Of a stretch of 38,198 nucleotides of DNA, positions 7,432 through 15,392 are shown one piece after another (position 1 is the stretch's first letter; each line of letters opens with the position of its first letter). The notes beneath the pieces were generated by a model that had not been told where the DNA came from, ran no database searches, and worked only from the letters and a program-made list of their open reading frames with translations. The stretch is from an uncultured Bacteroidales bacterium (GTDB lineage: Bacteria; Bacteroidota; Bacteroidia; Bacteroidales; UBA932). A program made the translations under genes and the position numbers. The stretch is from contig CALCEJ010000050.1 in the NCBI GenBank assembly GCA_937900465.1, positions 1-38,198 of the forward strand. The letters run 5' to 3'.

Positions 7432-10400
7432 CTAGAAGTTGAGGTTGACACCGAGCATAAGGGTTCTGGACTGGGGATAGTTACCGTAATCCACGCCGCC
7501 TCCGACTTCAGGGTCGTAGCCGGTGTATCCGGTAAGGGTAAGCAGGTTGGACCCGGAGAAGTAGAAGCGCACACGGCTCATTCCTACCTTTTTCGTGAGG
7601 GTCTCGGGAAGGGTGTATCCCAGCTGGACGTTCTTCAGACGGAGGTATGCGCCGCTTTCGATAAAGCGGGAGTTGTTATCCTTATTGTGGGAGCCTCCGA
7701 GGGGGTTGGGGATAACGCCGTCCGGATTCTCTGTTGTCCAGACGTTACGCATCGTAGTGGAAAGAGTGGCCTCATTTCCGGTTCCTTCGGTGCGGAGACG
7801 GAGGGCGTTGTAAATCTCGTTGCCATAAACTCCCTGGAAGAAAACCTGCAGGTCGAAGCCATTCCAGTAAACGGCGCTGTTCAGGCCATAGGTCAGCCAG
7901 GGGAAAGGATTTCCAAGGTCCTGAAGATCGTTGTCGTCAATCTGACCGTCGCCGTTGACGTCTTCGTAGCGGGCATCGCCGGCGCCGTAATTCTTTGCGG
8001 CCTTGTATTCACCTTTTTCGTCCTTAGCCCACAAATGCTCCTTCACTTCGTCTTCCGTCTTATAGATGCCTTCGTATTTGTAGCCCCAGAAAGTGTAAAG
8101 CGGCAGACCTTCCGTACTGATGGTACGGTCCCCGTACACGGGGGCGCCGCCGTTAAGGGCAGTCAGCTCATTCTTGATGAAGGAAACGTTTCCGCCGACG
8201 CTGTAGTCCCAGTCGCCGTGGTGGTTCCTGTGCTCGAGGGTTATTTCGACACCGGAGTTACGCACCGTACCTACGTTTGCGGTAGGGGCGTAGCGGTTTC
8301 CTACGTGGGCCGGGGCGGTAACGCCAAGAAGCATATCCTTCGTATCTCTCTGGAACAGGTCCACAGTACCTGTGAGTTTGTTTTTCCAAAGGCCGAAGTC
8401 AACACCTGCATTCAACTGCTCAGTCGCCTCCCACATTATGTCCGTGTTGACGAGGGTAAGGATTGTCGCGCCTCCGGCAAGGGACTGGTCCGCCCCGAGG
8501 ACATAGTCCACAAAGGTAGGGCCGCTGTTGAATATTGTCTGGACGGATGCGTTGTCGCCGATCTTGTCGTTACCGATACGTCCCCATCCGGCACGGACCT
8601 TAAGGGATTCGAGCATATCGGGCTTGCGGAACCAGGGCTCGTTGTCGATTCTCCAGGCCGCAGCGACGGAAGGGAAGAAGCCCCAGACGTGGTTCTTGAA
8701 CTTGGAGGTTCCGTCAGCACGGAAGTTTACGGTCACCATATAGCGGCTGTCGTAGCTGTAATGGGCCCTGCCAAGGAAGGACTGGCGGCGGTTCTGCGCC
8801 GCGCTGTCTCCGGCGGGGTTGCGGTCTTCCGTAGTCTGGGAAAGGTACCAGTTGTTTTCGCGGGGAACGAGGATGGAGCTTCCCGAGCCTCCGATGGAGT
8901 CATAATTGTACTGCTCCATCGTCATACCGCCCATAAGGTTGACGCTGTGCTTCCCGAAGTCCTTCATCCACGTGAGGGTGCTTTCGAAAATAATGGTGGA
9001 ATAGCGGCTCATCGACTTCTCGAGGAAGTTCTTGTCCATCTTGTCGAAATTCGAAATCTCGTATGCCTCCTTGAAAGAGCGGTGGCGGTTATTCGTCAGG
9101 TCCAAAGACACGTCGTTGCGCCATACAAGGCCCTTCAAAGGGGTAATCTCAAGGAAGACGTCGCCAACCCAGCGCTCGCTGTAGTCCATCGGATGTGTAT
9201 AGTCCACCATCGCATAGGGATGAGTGACATTCTTGAAGTTGGACGCCGCCGCGAGCTTCCCGCTGAGGTCCACTCCGCCTGCGGTCTTTGCTCCGTCGGG
9301 ATAGTACACCGGGTCCCACGGGGCCATTGCAATCGCAGCCGACAGGACGGATGCCTGAGCGGAGCTGCTGTTATTCATCGCCGTACGGCCGTGGGAGGTC
9401 ATAAAGCTGAGGTTCTCCCCGACCTTGATCCATTTATTGATATTATAGGAAGAATTCGCGCGGAGGCTGAGGCGGGTAAAATCGGAGCCGATGATCGTTC
9501 CGTCCTGATTGAACCAGCTGGCGCTCAGCGACCACTGTCCCTGCTGATTGCCGCCATTGATGCCGATATGATAGTTCTGTATGACGGCATTCCTGTTGAA
9601 TACAGCCTCCTGCCAGTCCGTATTGACCTTGGAATAGTTCAGGTTCGAGGGATGATACTTGGAGGTGGAGCCTATCAGACGGGCGCGGATCCAGGCGTCG
9701 AGGCCGTCGTTTTCAAGGATACTCGCTCCGCCCACGGTTCCAACCGTTGCGAGAGTCTTCGCAAACTCCTGAGGGCCCATAAGGTCCAGCTTCCGCCAGG
9801 GGTTCTGGATACCTGCATAGGCATCGAAACTGATGCTGATCGTTCCGTCTGTATTACCCTTTTTCGTCGTCACAAGGATGACGCCGTTTGCGCCCCGGGA
9901 TCCGTAAATCGCCGTTGCGGATGCATCCTTGAGGATTTCCGTCGATGCAATGTCCGAGGGGCTAAGGTAAGAGATGTTGTCCACGATGACTCCGTCAACG
10001 ACATAGATCGGAGCTGCGTTATTGACCGTACCGATACCACGGATACGGACTTCCGCCGCAGCGCCCGGCTGTCCGGAGGAGGCATTGACCGTAACGCCTG
10101 CCGCAACGCCCTGGAGGGCCTGGTCGAGACCGGCGGCAGGGGTCTTCTGGAGCTGTTCCCCCTTGACGGAGGCGACAGAACCCGTAAGGTCGCTCTTTTT
10201 CATCACACCGTAGCCGATCGCGACGACCTCATCAAGCATAAAGGCATCCACATCGAGCGCTACATCTATCCTCTGCCCGCTTACCACGACCTCCTTGTCA
10301 GCGTAGCCGATGTAGGAAAATACGAGGGTCCCGCCCTCGGGAGCAGAAATGGAATACTTGCCGTCGAAATCCGTTTCCGTTCCGGAGAATGACCCCTTCA

Positions 10401-10530
10401 GCATTACTGCGACGCCGGGGAGCGGAGAACGGTCCTGAGCATCCGTCACGACACCGGTGACGGTGATGTTCTGGGCGAATGCAGACAGTGCAATGGCCCA
10501 AAAAACGATAATCGAAATGATCTTTTTCAT
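7432..10530 (-). CDS. susC: SusC/RagA-family TonB-dependent outer-membrane transporter
   Basis: The protein has 1032 residues. A signal peptide ends near ALSAFAQ. A carboxypeptidase-D-like beta domain (about 22-100, ITVTGVVTDAQDRSPLPGV) is followed by the SusC connector LDEVVAIGYGVMKKSDLTGS. The plug carries AAEVRIRGIGTVNNAAPIYV, and a long beta-barrel ends in LMLGVNLNF with a terminal Phe. It imports glycan fragments into the periplasm using TonB energy, with SusD as the lid. I chose ATG 10530; a TTG one codon earlier is only the next in-frame codon. A strong promoter match lies about 35-70 bp upstream. It is the first gene of the operon. Confidence 0.96.
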   Translation of the reverse strand: MKKIISIIVFWAIALSAFAQNITVTGVVTDAQDRSPLPGVAVMLKGSFSGTETDFDGKYSISAPEGGTLVFSYIGYADKEVVVSGQRIDVALDVDAFMLDEVVAIGYGVMKKSDLTGSVASVKGEQLQKTPAAGLDQALQGVAAGVTVNASSGQPGAAAEVRIRGIGTVNNAAPIYVVDGVIVDNISYLSPSDIASTEILKDASATAIYGSRGANGVILVTTKKGNTDGTISISFDAYAGIQNPWRKLDLMGPQEFAKTLATVGTVGGASILENDGLDAWIRARLIGSTSKYHPSNLNYSKVNTDWQEAVFNRNAVIQNYHIGINGGNQQGQWSLSASWFNQDGTIIGSDFTRLSLRANSSYNINKWIKVGENLSFMTSHGRTAMNNSSSAQASVLSAAIAMAPWDPVYYPDGAKTAGGVDLSGKLAAASNFKNVTHPYAMVDYTHPMDYSERWVGDVFLEITPLKGLVWRNDVSLDLTNNRHRSFKEAYEISNFDKMDKNFLEKSMSRYSTIIFESTLTWMKDFGKHSVNLMGGMTMEQYNYDSIGGSGSSILVPRENNWYLSQTTEDRNPAGDSAAQNRRQSFLGRAHYSYDSRYMVTVNFRADGTSKFKNHVWGFFPSVAAAWRIDNEPWFRKPDMLESLKVRAGWGRIGNDKIGDNASVQTIFNSGPTFVDYVLGADQSLAGGATILTLVNTDIMWEATEQLNAGVDFGLWKNKLTGTVDLFQRDTKDMLLGVTAPAHVGNRYAPTANVGTVRNSGVEITLEHRNHHGDWDYSVGGNVSFIKNELTALNGGAPVYGDRTISTEGLPLYTFWGYKYEGIYKTEDEVKEHLWAKDEKGEYKAAKNYGAGDARYEDVNGDGQIDDNDLQDLGNPFPWLTYGLNSAVYWNGFDLQVFFQGVYGNEIYNALRLRTEGTGNEATLSTTMRNVWTTENPDGVIPNPLGGSHNKDNNSRFIESGAYLRLKNVQLGYTLPETLTKKVGMSRVRFYFSGSNLLTLTGYTGYDPEVGGGVDYGNYPQSRTLMLGVNLNF

Positions 10531-10566
10531 CAAGAAAACTGTGGCTTTCGTTTTATGTTACGCCTG

Positions 10567-10599
10567 CAAATATATACGTGCGGGCGGAACAATCTCAAA
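10567..10599 (-). promoter_or_regulatory. Bacteroidales-type promoter of the glucan PUL
   Basis: On the minus strand TTTG (10599-10596) is followed after 21 bp by TATATTTG (10574-10567). This matches TTTG-N19-21-TAnnTTTG exactly. The predicted transcript begins near 10561, giving a leader of about 30 nt before the susC ATG. Confidence 0.8.
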
Positions 10600-10671
10600 A
10601 AACCACCTCACAAAAACTCAACAAAAATCAGAATCGACTCAACTTTACCTCAACAATAAAACTATTAAGCA

Positions 10672-10701
10672 TTGATTTATAATATTTTGTTCATATATTT
10701 G
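10672..10701 (+). promoter_or_regulatory. promoter of the SusR-like regulator gene
   Basis: TTG (10672-10674) is followed after 19 bp by TATATTTG (10694-10701), a good match to the Bacteroidales pattern. The predicted start near 10707 lies downstream of the first possible start codon (TTG 10672), which supports the ATG at 10723 as the true start. Confidence 0.7.
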
Positions 10702-10722
10702 CCTACACAATTTTTTTCAAAA

Positions 10723-13518
10723 ATGAAACTGCGTCTCAACATAATACTGTTTTTACTTCTCGGGCTCCAGTTATCCGCGAGTCCCCTCCACCCGGGAATA
10801 CGGAACTACACTAAAGCCGCCTATCACGCCGGGGCCCAGAACTGGGATATAGCAGAGGCTCCTGACGGGAGCATATATTTCGCGAACAACTTTGGACTGC
10901 TCGCTTTCGACGGACATAATTGGGATCTCTACCGGGCAAACAATTATACTGATGTCAGGTCTTTATGCATTGACCCGGAAACGAGGAATATCTATATGGG
11001 CGCATCGAATGAGCTCGGGGCTCTCTCGTTCAATGACGGGCAGTGCAGCTACACCTCGCTCCTAAGGACGGAGGAAACCGGGACCCTTGGGGAAATATGG
11101 GCGATACACAGGGTTGAGGGGAGGATTTGCTTCAGGGAAAACAACAAAATCCGCTTCGTGGGCGGGGACTCCGGTGTACAGACCTTCACCTTTGAAAGCG
11201 CCATACAGTGCTCCGGGGTCATCGACGGGATTCTGTATCTTGTCATCCAGGGAAAAGGAGCCTATCGCTACCAGGACGGCGATTTTACCGCGGTTCAAGG
11301 AACCGGAAACCTTGCGGGAACAAATGTCCGGACAATCCTTAAGGCGAAAGATGAGATTCTTTTTGTCACGGAATCAGACGGAATCTTCTCCCTTGAAAGC
11401 GGAGCGCTGCATCCGTCCGCTCTGGCAGAAGGAATATCCAGCGACAATATATTCTGCGCTACCGCGGCCGGAGACATTCTTGCAGTAGGGACTGTCTCGG
11501 ATGGCGTTATCCTGAAAAACACGGCAACCGGGGATATCCTGCAGTTTGATACGGGCTGCGGACTCCAGAAAAACACCGTTTTGAGTCTCGCTTTCGACAG
11601 GGCCGGGAATCTCTGGCTGGGGCTCAACAATGGCATTGACTGCCTGCTGCTGAACGAAGCGGAATGGCGGCTTTTTGACGGAAATGACAACTACGGCGCC
11701 GGCTATGCGGCGGGTGTTTCCGGAGGGTTTCTCTATCTTGGGACCAACCAGGGCCTTTTCAGGACCCGATATGACGGCTCGAGGGATTCCCTTTCCGGCG
11801 AGCCTGAGCCGTGGGGCCACATTCGCTGGCAGGTATGGGCTATCGACGAGTACGACGGGCTGCTTTTCTGCAGTCACGACAAGGGGCTGTCCGTCATTGG
11901 TCCGGACGGAACGGTGGACAACATTCCCCTTCCGGGATGCTGGAAGGTAATTCCCCTTAAAGGAAATCCGGATTATCTCCTTGGCAGCACGTATTACAAT
12001 CTGTTCCTCCTTGAGAAGAAAGGCGGAAAGTGGCGCTTCGCCGCCGGTGTTTCGGGTTTCGAAGAGGCAAGTAAATCCTTTGAGGAGGACCCCCTGGACG
12101 GGAGTATCTGGTTCAGCCACTGGATAAAAGGATTGTACAATTTCAAGCTTTCTCCGGAAAAGGCGCTCGTTTCAGATATAGTCTATCACGGCGCCTGGGA
12201 CGGTCTTCCTTACGACAGCAGCAACTATCCGGGGATTTACTCGGGCAGGATTGTCATTTCAACCCCCGGCGGGTTTTTCCGCTACGACGAGGAGGCTGGC
12301 AGGATGGTCCCGGAAGAGGGGTTGAATTCGAAATTCGACGGACTTCCGGTATCTGTCCAGACGACGCAGCTTTCGGATTCGCTGTATTATTATTCTTCCG
12401 GCTCCTTCCAGGGAGTCGGGATTGGGGACGGGCCTGTGGACTCGCTGTCGCTGAAGGGGCTTGCGGAAAGAAGGATCGCCGGGTTCGACTGCACGAAAAT
12501 GCTGGGCAAGGATATTCTGGTAAACACTGAGGACGGGTTCTCGCTGATTCTGACGGACCGGCTGGAGAGAGGGAAAAAGACAGCGAACCCGGTATATATC
12601 AGGGATGTTTCCGTTCTCCGGGGCGAGTCTGACAGCTCAGTTTTCGTATCCAGAAGACCGGCGGATGAGCACATAATCCGCCTCCCCTCGGGAGACAACT
12701 CCCTGCGTTTTACCGTCAGCTGTCCTTCTTTTGCGAACGATCCACTCGCTGTCACATACAGCTGTATGCTGGATGGGTATGATTCCGGATGGGCCGCCCT
12801 GAAGGGGGAAAGTTCGAAGGAATACACCCGCCTCCCGGGCGGAAAATACACCTTCAAGGTCAGGGCGACGGATCACTACTCCGGCTCCGAGAGCGAGACT
12901 TCCATCGGTGTCCATATCGCGACTCCCTGGTATCTGAGCGGCTGGATGATACTGGTTTATTTCGTGCTGGCGGTCATTTTTATCACGGGGCTGTACCTTA
13001 TGGTTTCGAGCAGGGCGCGCAGGAAAGAAGAGCAGCGCCAGCACCTGCGGGAAGAGGCGCTGAGACGGGAGCAGATGGGCCTCGACCTCCGGCGGAAGGC
13101 GGATGACCTTGCCGCCTCCACAATGAATAACATCCGCAAGAACGAGGTGCTGATTTCCATCGCCAGCAGCCTCCTTAAAATGGAGGACCAGGACAAAGAT
13201 TCCCGGCGGTCGACTATCCGGAGGCTGCGGAGCGAGATTCAGGAAAGCATCGAGCACGATGACGACTGGGGGAAGTTCTCGGAGAATTTCGACATTGTCT
13301 ATTCGGACTTTCTCAAGCGGCTTTCCGCGGAGTACCCCTCGCTGAACGCCTCCGACAAGAAGCTCTGCGCGTATCTTCGCATGGACCTGTCCTCAAAAGA
13401 AATCTCCCCGCTGCTGAATATGTCCGTCCACAGCGTGGAGACGACGCGCTACAGGCTCAGAAAAAAACTCAGGCTTTCCAAGGGGGACAACCTGAGCGAT
13501 TTCCTGAGAAATTTCTGA
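10723..13518 (+). CDS. SusR-like membrane-spanning transcriptional regulator (propeller, Y_Y_Y, LuxR-type HTH)
   Basis: The protein has 931 residues. A signal/anchor segment is followed by a large periplasmic region of beta-propeller repeats (for example WDIAEAPDGSIYFANNFGLLAFDG and LSLAFDRAGNLWLGLNNGIDC). A Y_Y_Y-type domain follows (LPGGKYTFKVRATDHYSG), then one transmembrane helix at about 738-764, a coiled coil rich in Arg/Glu, and a C-terminal LuxR-type helix-turn-helix (about 873-931, LNASDKKLCAYLRMDLSSKE). There is no histidine kinase or receiver domain, so this is the SusR type, not a hybrid two-component system. It is divergent from susC and most likely senses a beta-glucan oligosaccharide in the periplasm and activates the locus. 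Confidence 0.88.
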   Translation: MKLRLNIILFLLLGLQLSASPLHPGIRNYTKAAYHAGAQNWDIAEAPDGSIYFANNFGLLAFDGHNWDLYRANNYTDVRSLCIDPETRNIYMGASNELGALSFNDGQCSYTSLLRTEETGTLGEIWAIHRVEGRICFRENNKIRFVGGDSGVQTFTFESAIQCSGVIDGILYLVIQGKGAYRYQDGDFTAVQGTGNLAGTNVRTILKAKDEILFVTESDGIFSLESGALHPSALAEGISSDNIFCATAAGDILAVGTVSDGVILKNTATGDILQFDTGCGLQKNTVLSLAFDRAGNLWLGLNNGIDCLLLNEAEWRLFDGNDNYGAGYAAGVSGGFLYLGTNQGLFRTRYDGSRDSLSGEPEPWGHIRWQVWAIDEYDGLLFCSHDKGLSVIGPDGTVDNIPLPGCWKVIPLKGNPDYLLGSTYYNLFLLEKKGGKWRFAAGVSGFEEASKSFEEDPLDGSIWFSHWIKGLYNFKLSPEKALVSDIVYHGAWDGLPYDSSNYPGIYSGRIVISTPGGFFRYDEEAGRMVPEEGLNSKFDGLPVSVQTTQLSDSLYYYSSGSFQGVGIGDGPVDSLSLKGLAERRIAGFDCTKMLGKDILVNTEDGFSLILTDRLERGKKTANPVYIRDVSVLRGESDSSVFVSRRPADEHIIRLPSGDNSLRFTVSCPSFANDPLAVTYSCMLDGYDSGWAALKGESSKEYTRLPGGKYTFKVRATDHYSGSESETSIGVHIATPWYLSGWMILVYFVLAVIFITGLYLMVSSRARRKEEQRQHLREEALRREQMGLDLRRKADDLAASTMNNIRKNEVLISIASSLLKMEDQDKDSRRSTIRRLRSEIQESIEHDDDWGKFSENFDIVYSDFLKRLSAEYPSLNASDKKLCAYLRMDLSSKEISPLLNMSVHSVETTRYRLRKKLRLSKGDNLSDFLRNF

Positions 13519-13525
13519 TCCCTCC

Positions 13526-14512
13526 CTAGAGGTTGGGATTCTCTTTCTTCCAGTCTGAGACTGCGGGGACGATGCCAAGGGAGACGATTTCGTCACGCAT
13601 CTTGCACAGGTGCTCGTAGGAAGCGTCGAGAGCGGCGATTTCCTCCGGAGTCCCGTCGGGCATCGTGTAGTGGACACCGGTAGCGTCGATAACGGTGGGC
13701 ATTGCCATCATCACGTTCTTGTACTTACCTTCGTTGACATAGGTTCCGGCAGGCCAGGTGAACTTGTCTCCGCCCATCGAAGCCTCGATCATCTTCACTG
13801 CCTGGTAAGCGGGGCTCTGGAAGGAGCTGCGGCCACGGAGCTTGATGATGTTGGATCCGCCCTGGATTGTGTTGTGCTTGATCTCGGCGAAGCGCTCCCC
13901 GGAGAGGCCCATCTCAGCGAGGGGCTTTCCGTCGATGAGAACCTTCGATGCGAAAACGGCCATTGCCTCGCCGTGACCGCCGTAGGTGTGAGCCCCGGTG
14001 ACTTTGGACTGCTGTACGCCGAATTCCCGGGCCAGCGCCTCCTGGAGGCGGGTGCTGTCAAGAGCGGCGAGGGAAGTAAGCTGTGAAGGCTTGAGGCCGG
14101 AGTGGATAAGGGCCGTCAGGGCCGTGACGTCTGCGGGATTGAAGATAACGACGACGTGCTTTACGTCCGGGCAGTACCTGCGGATGTTGTCACCGAATTC
14201 GGCAGCAATCTGGCAGTTGCCCTTGAGGAGATCCTCACGGGTCATCCCTTCCTTACGGGGCGCTCCGCCGGAAGAGATGATGTACTTTGCTCCGGTGAAG
14301 GCCTCCACCGGATCAATCGTGGCGGTAACGTTCGCGCCTTCAAATGCGCAGTGGTCGATTTCAGCCTGGACACCCTTGAGTCCGGGCTCATAGATATCGT
14401 AGAGGCATACGTTGGGGGTAAGACCAAGCATAAGGGCGGACTGGGCCATATTGGAACCGATCATTCCGCCGGCACCTACGATAAGGAGTTTTTCATCAGT
14501 GAGAAATTTCAT
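13526..14512 (-). CDS. mdh: malate dehydrogenase
   Basis: The protein has 328 residues and is predicted to be cytoplasmic. The Rossmann loop is VGAGGMIGS (12-20). The mobile loop GGAPRKEGMTR (82-92) carries the substrate-binding arginines of malate rather than lactate dehydrogenases. NPADV at 125-129, Asp152/Arg155 and catalytic His180 in YGGHGEAM complete the site. It interconverts malate and oxaloacetate with NAD(H); in Bacteroidales this serves the reductive branch to succinate. The gene is convergent with the regulator, with only 7 bp between the two stops and no terminator visible. Divergent promoters upstream separate it from the suf operon. Confidence 0.93.
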   Translation of the reverse strand: MKFLTDEKLLIVGAGGMIGSNMAQSALMLGLTPNVCLYDIYEPGLKGVQAEIDHCAFEGANVTATIDPVEAFTGAKYIISSGGAPRKEGMTREDLLKGNCQIAAEFGDNIRRYCPDVKHVVVIFNPADVTALTALIHSGLKPSQLTSLAALDSTRLQEALAREFGVQQSKVTGAHTYGGHGEAMAVFASKVLIDGKPLAEMGLSGERFAEIKHNTIQGGSNIIKLRGRSSFQSPAYQAVKMIEASMGGDKFTWPAGTYVNEGKYKNVMMAMPTVIDATGVHYTMPDGTPEEIAALDASYEHLCKMRDEIVSLGIVPAVSDWKKENPNL

Positions 14513-14549
14513 ATCTGATTGATATTATGTGTTTTTTCAAAAAGCCGTG

Positions 14550-14557
14550 CAAAGTTA
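14550..14557 (-). promoter_or_regulatory. -7 element for mdh
   Basis: TAACTTTG on the minus strand matches TAnnTTTG. The expected transcript starts near 14543, about 30 nt before the mdh ATG. A -33 element is poor: a TTTC is present but at 24 bp spacing. Confidence 0.5.
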
Positions 14558-14569
14558 CAAAATTTCCAT

Positions 14570-14577
14570 TATCTTTG
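14570..14577 (+). promoter_or_regulatory. -7 element for the structured RNA / suf operon
   Basis: TATCTTTG on the plus strand matches TAnnTTTG, with a predicted start near 14583. No clear -33 TTTG is found 19-21 bp upstream, where the divergent mdh -7 box lies instead. The two -7 boxes are 12 bp apart on opposite strands, so the promoters must compete. Confidence 0.5.
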
Positions 14578-14583
14578 CACCGA

Positions 14584-14742
14584 AAATTGTAACAACAAGT
14601 ATGGAGCCTCCCAGTTCTGCCATAGCAGGTAACTCATCCCTGGTGCCGTCCGCCTCGGACGACCCCTTGTCGTACAAGCTATAACACAGATGATTATAAA
14701 CCCGGCCGCCCGTATGGTGCGGTCCCGGGCGGAGACTCTTTT
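14584..14742 (+). ncRNA. candidate structured RNA (6S-like or leader RNA)
   Basis: The 170-bp leader between the -7 box and the PPTase start is rich in paired elements. GAGCCTCC (14604-14611) pairs with GGAGACTC (14731-14738), one mismatch, and is followed by TTTT (14739-14742), as in an RNA with joined ends and a terminator. Inside lie CTGC/GCAG (14617-14628), CGTCCG/CGGACG (14647-14661), CTTGT/ACAAG (14666-14678) and CCGCCCG/CGGGCGG (14706-14732). The last hairpin overlaps two bases of the outer stem, so the two could be alternatives, as in a switch. It could be a free-standing RNA such as 6S, or a cis-acting leader. I cannot match it to a named family. Confidence 0.5.
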
Positions 14743-14753
14743 ATGCTAAACAT

Positions 14754-15392
14754 ATGGGACTGTACCTTAAAAAGAAACTTGAAAACGAAGCCAGAATCGG
14801 TATCTGGCAGATTACGGAGACAGAGGACGAACTGATCGCCCTCAGCTCCACCCCCTCGGACGAGATGGAAGAGATCTCGTTCATCAAAAGCGAGTCCATG
14901 CGTAAACAGCGCCTCGCCGTCAGGGCCCTTCTCAACGCGATGTTCGATGAGAAGGTCTACCTTGGCCACCACGACAACGGAAAACCTTACATCGAAAACG
15001 ATTCCACCAACATCAGCATTACCCATACGGACAAGTACGTCGCCGTAATCCTCCACGAATCAGAGGACGTCGGAATTGACATAGAATCCCTTGACAGGGA
15101 CTTTTCCGCCGTGGAGAAAAAGGCGCTTTCAGAGGATGAGATCGAGGATCTCGAGGATGACGACAAGCGCAACGAGCAGCTCGCGATCTACTGGTGCACG
15201 AAGGAAGCCGTCTTCAAGAGGCTTTCCGTCTATAACCTGGATTTCGCGGAGCAGATCGAGGTGGAACGCTTCCATCCCCGCGGAGAAGGCGAGCTTGAGG
15301 CTACCTTCATCGACAAGGACGGAGACGAAGAGCAGTTCGAACTCGAATACATCACCTTTGACCGCCACGTACTGGTATGGCTGGTAGGGTAA
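14754..15392 (+). CDS. 4'-phosphopantetheinyl transferase superfamily protein
   Basis: The protein has 212 residues. Sfp-type PPTase motifs occur in order: GKPYI (76-80), SITHT (88-92), GIDIE (107-111, Mg-binding Asp/Glu) and WCTKEAVFK (147-155, catalytic Glu and Lys). It would transfer phosphopantetheine from CoA to a Ser of acyl or peptidyl carrier proteins in the cytoplasm. The length is normal for the single-chain pseudo-dimeric type. The last 16 bp overlap the sufB start, so it appears to be the first gene of the suf operon. The functional link with Fe-S assembly is unclear. Confidence 0.88.
   Translation: MGLYLKKKLENEARIGIWQITETEDELIALSSTPSDEMEEISFIKSESMRKQRLAVRALLNAMFDEKVYLGHHDNGKPYIENDSTNISITHTDKYVAVILHESEDVGIDIESLDRDFSAVEKKALSEDEIEDLEDDDKRNEQLAIYWCTKEAVFKRLSVYNLDFAEQIEVERFHPRGEGELEATFIDKDGDEEQFELEYITFDRHVLVWLVG

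Noticed and set aside
7687..10392. 901-residue open frame antisense to susC
   Set aside because: It is the shadow of susC codon bias. It has no signal, domain or promoter, and susC itself is unmistakable on the other strand.
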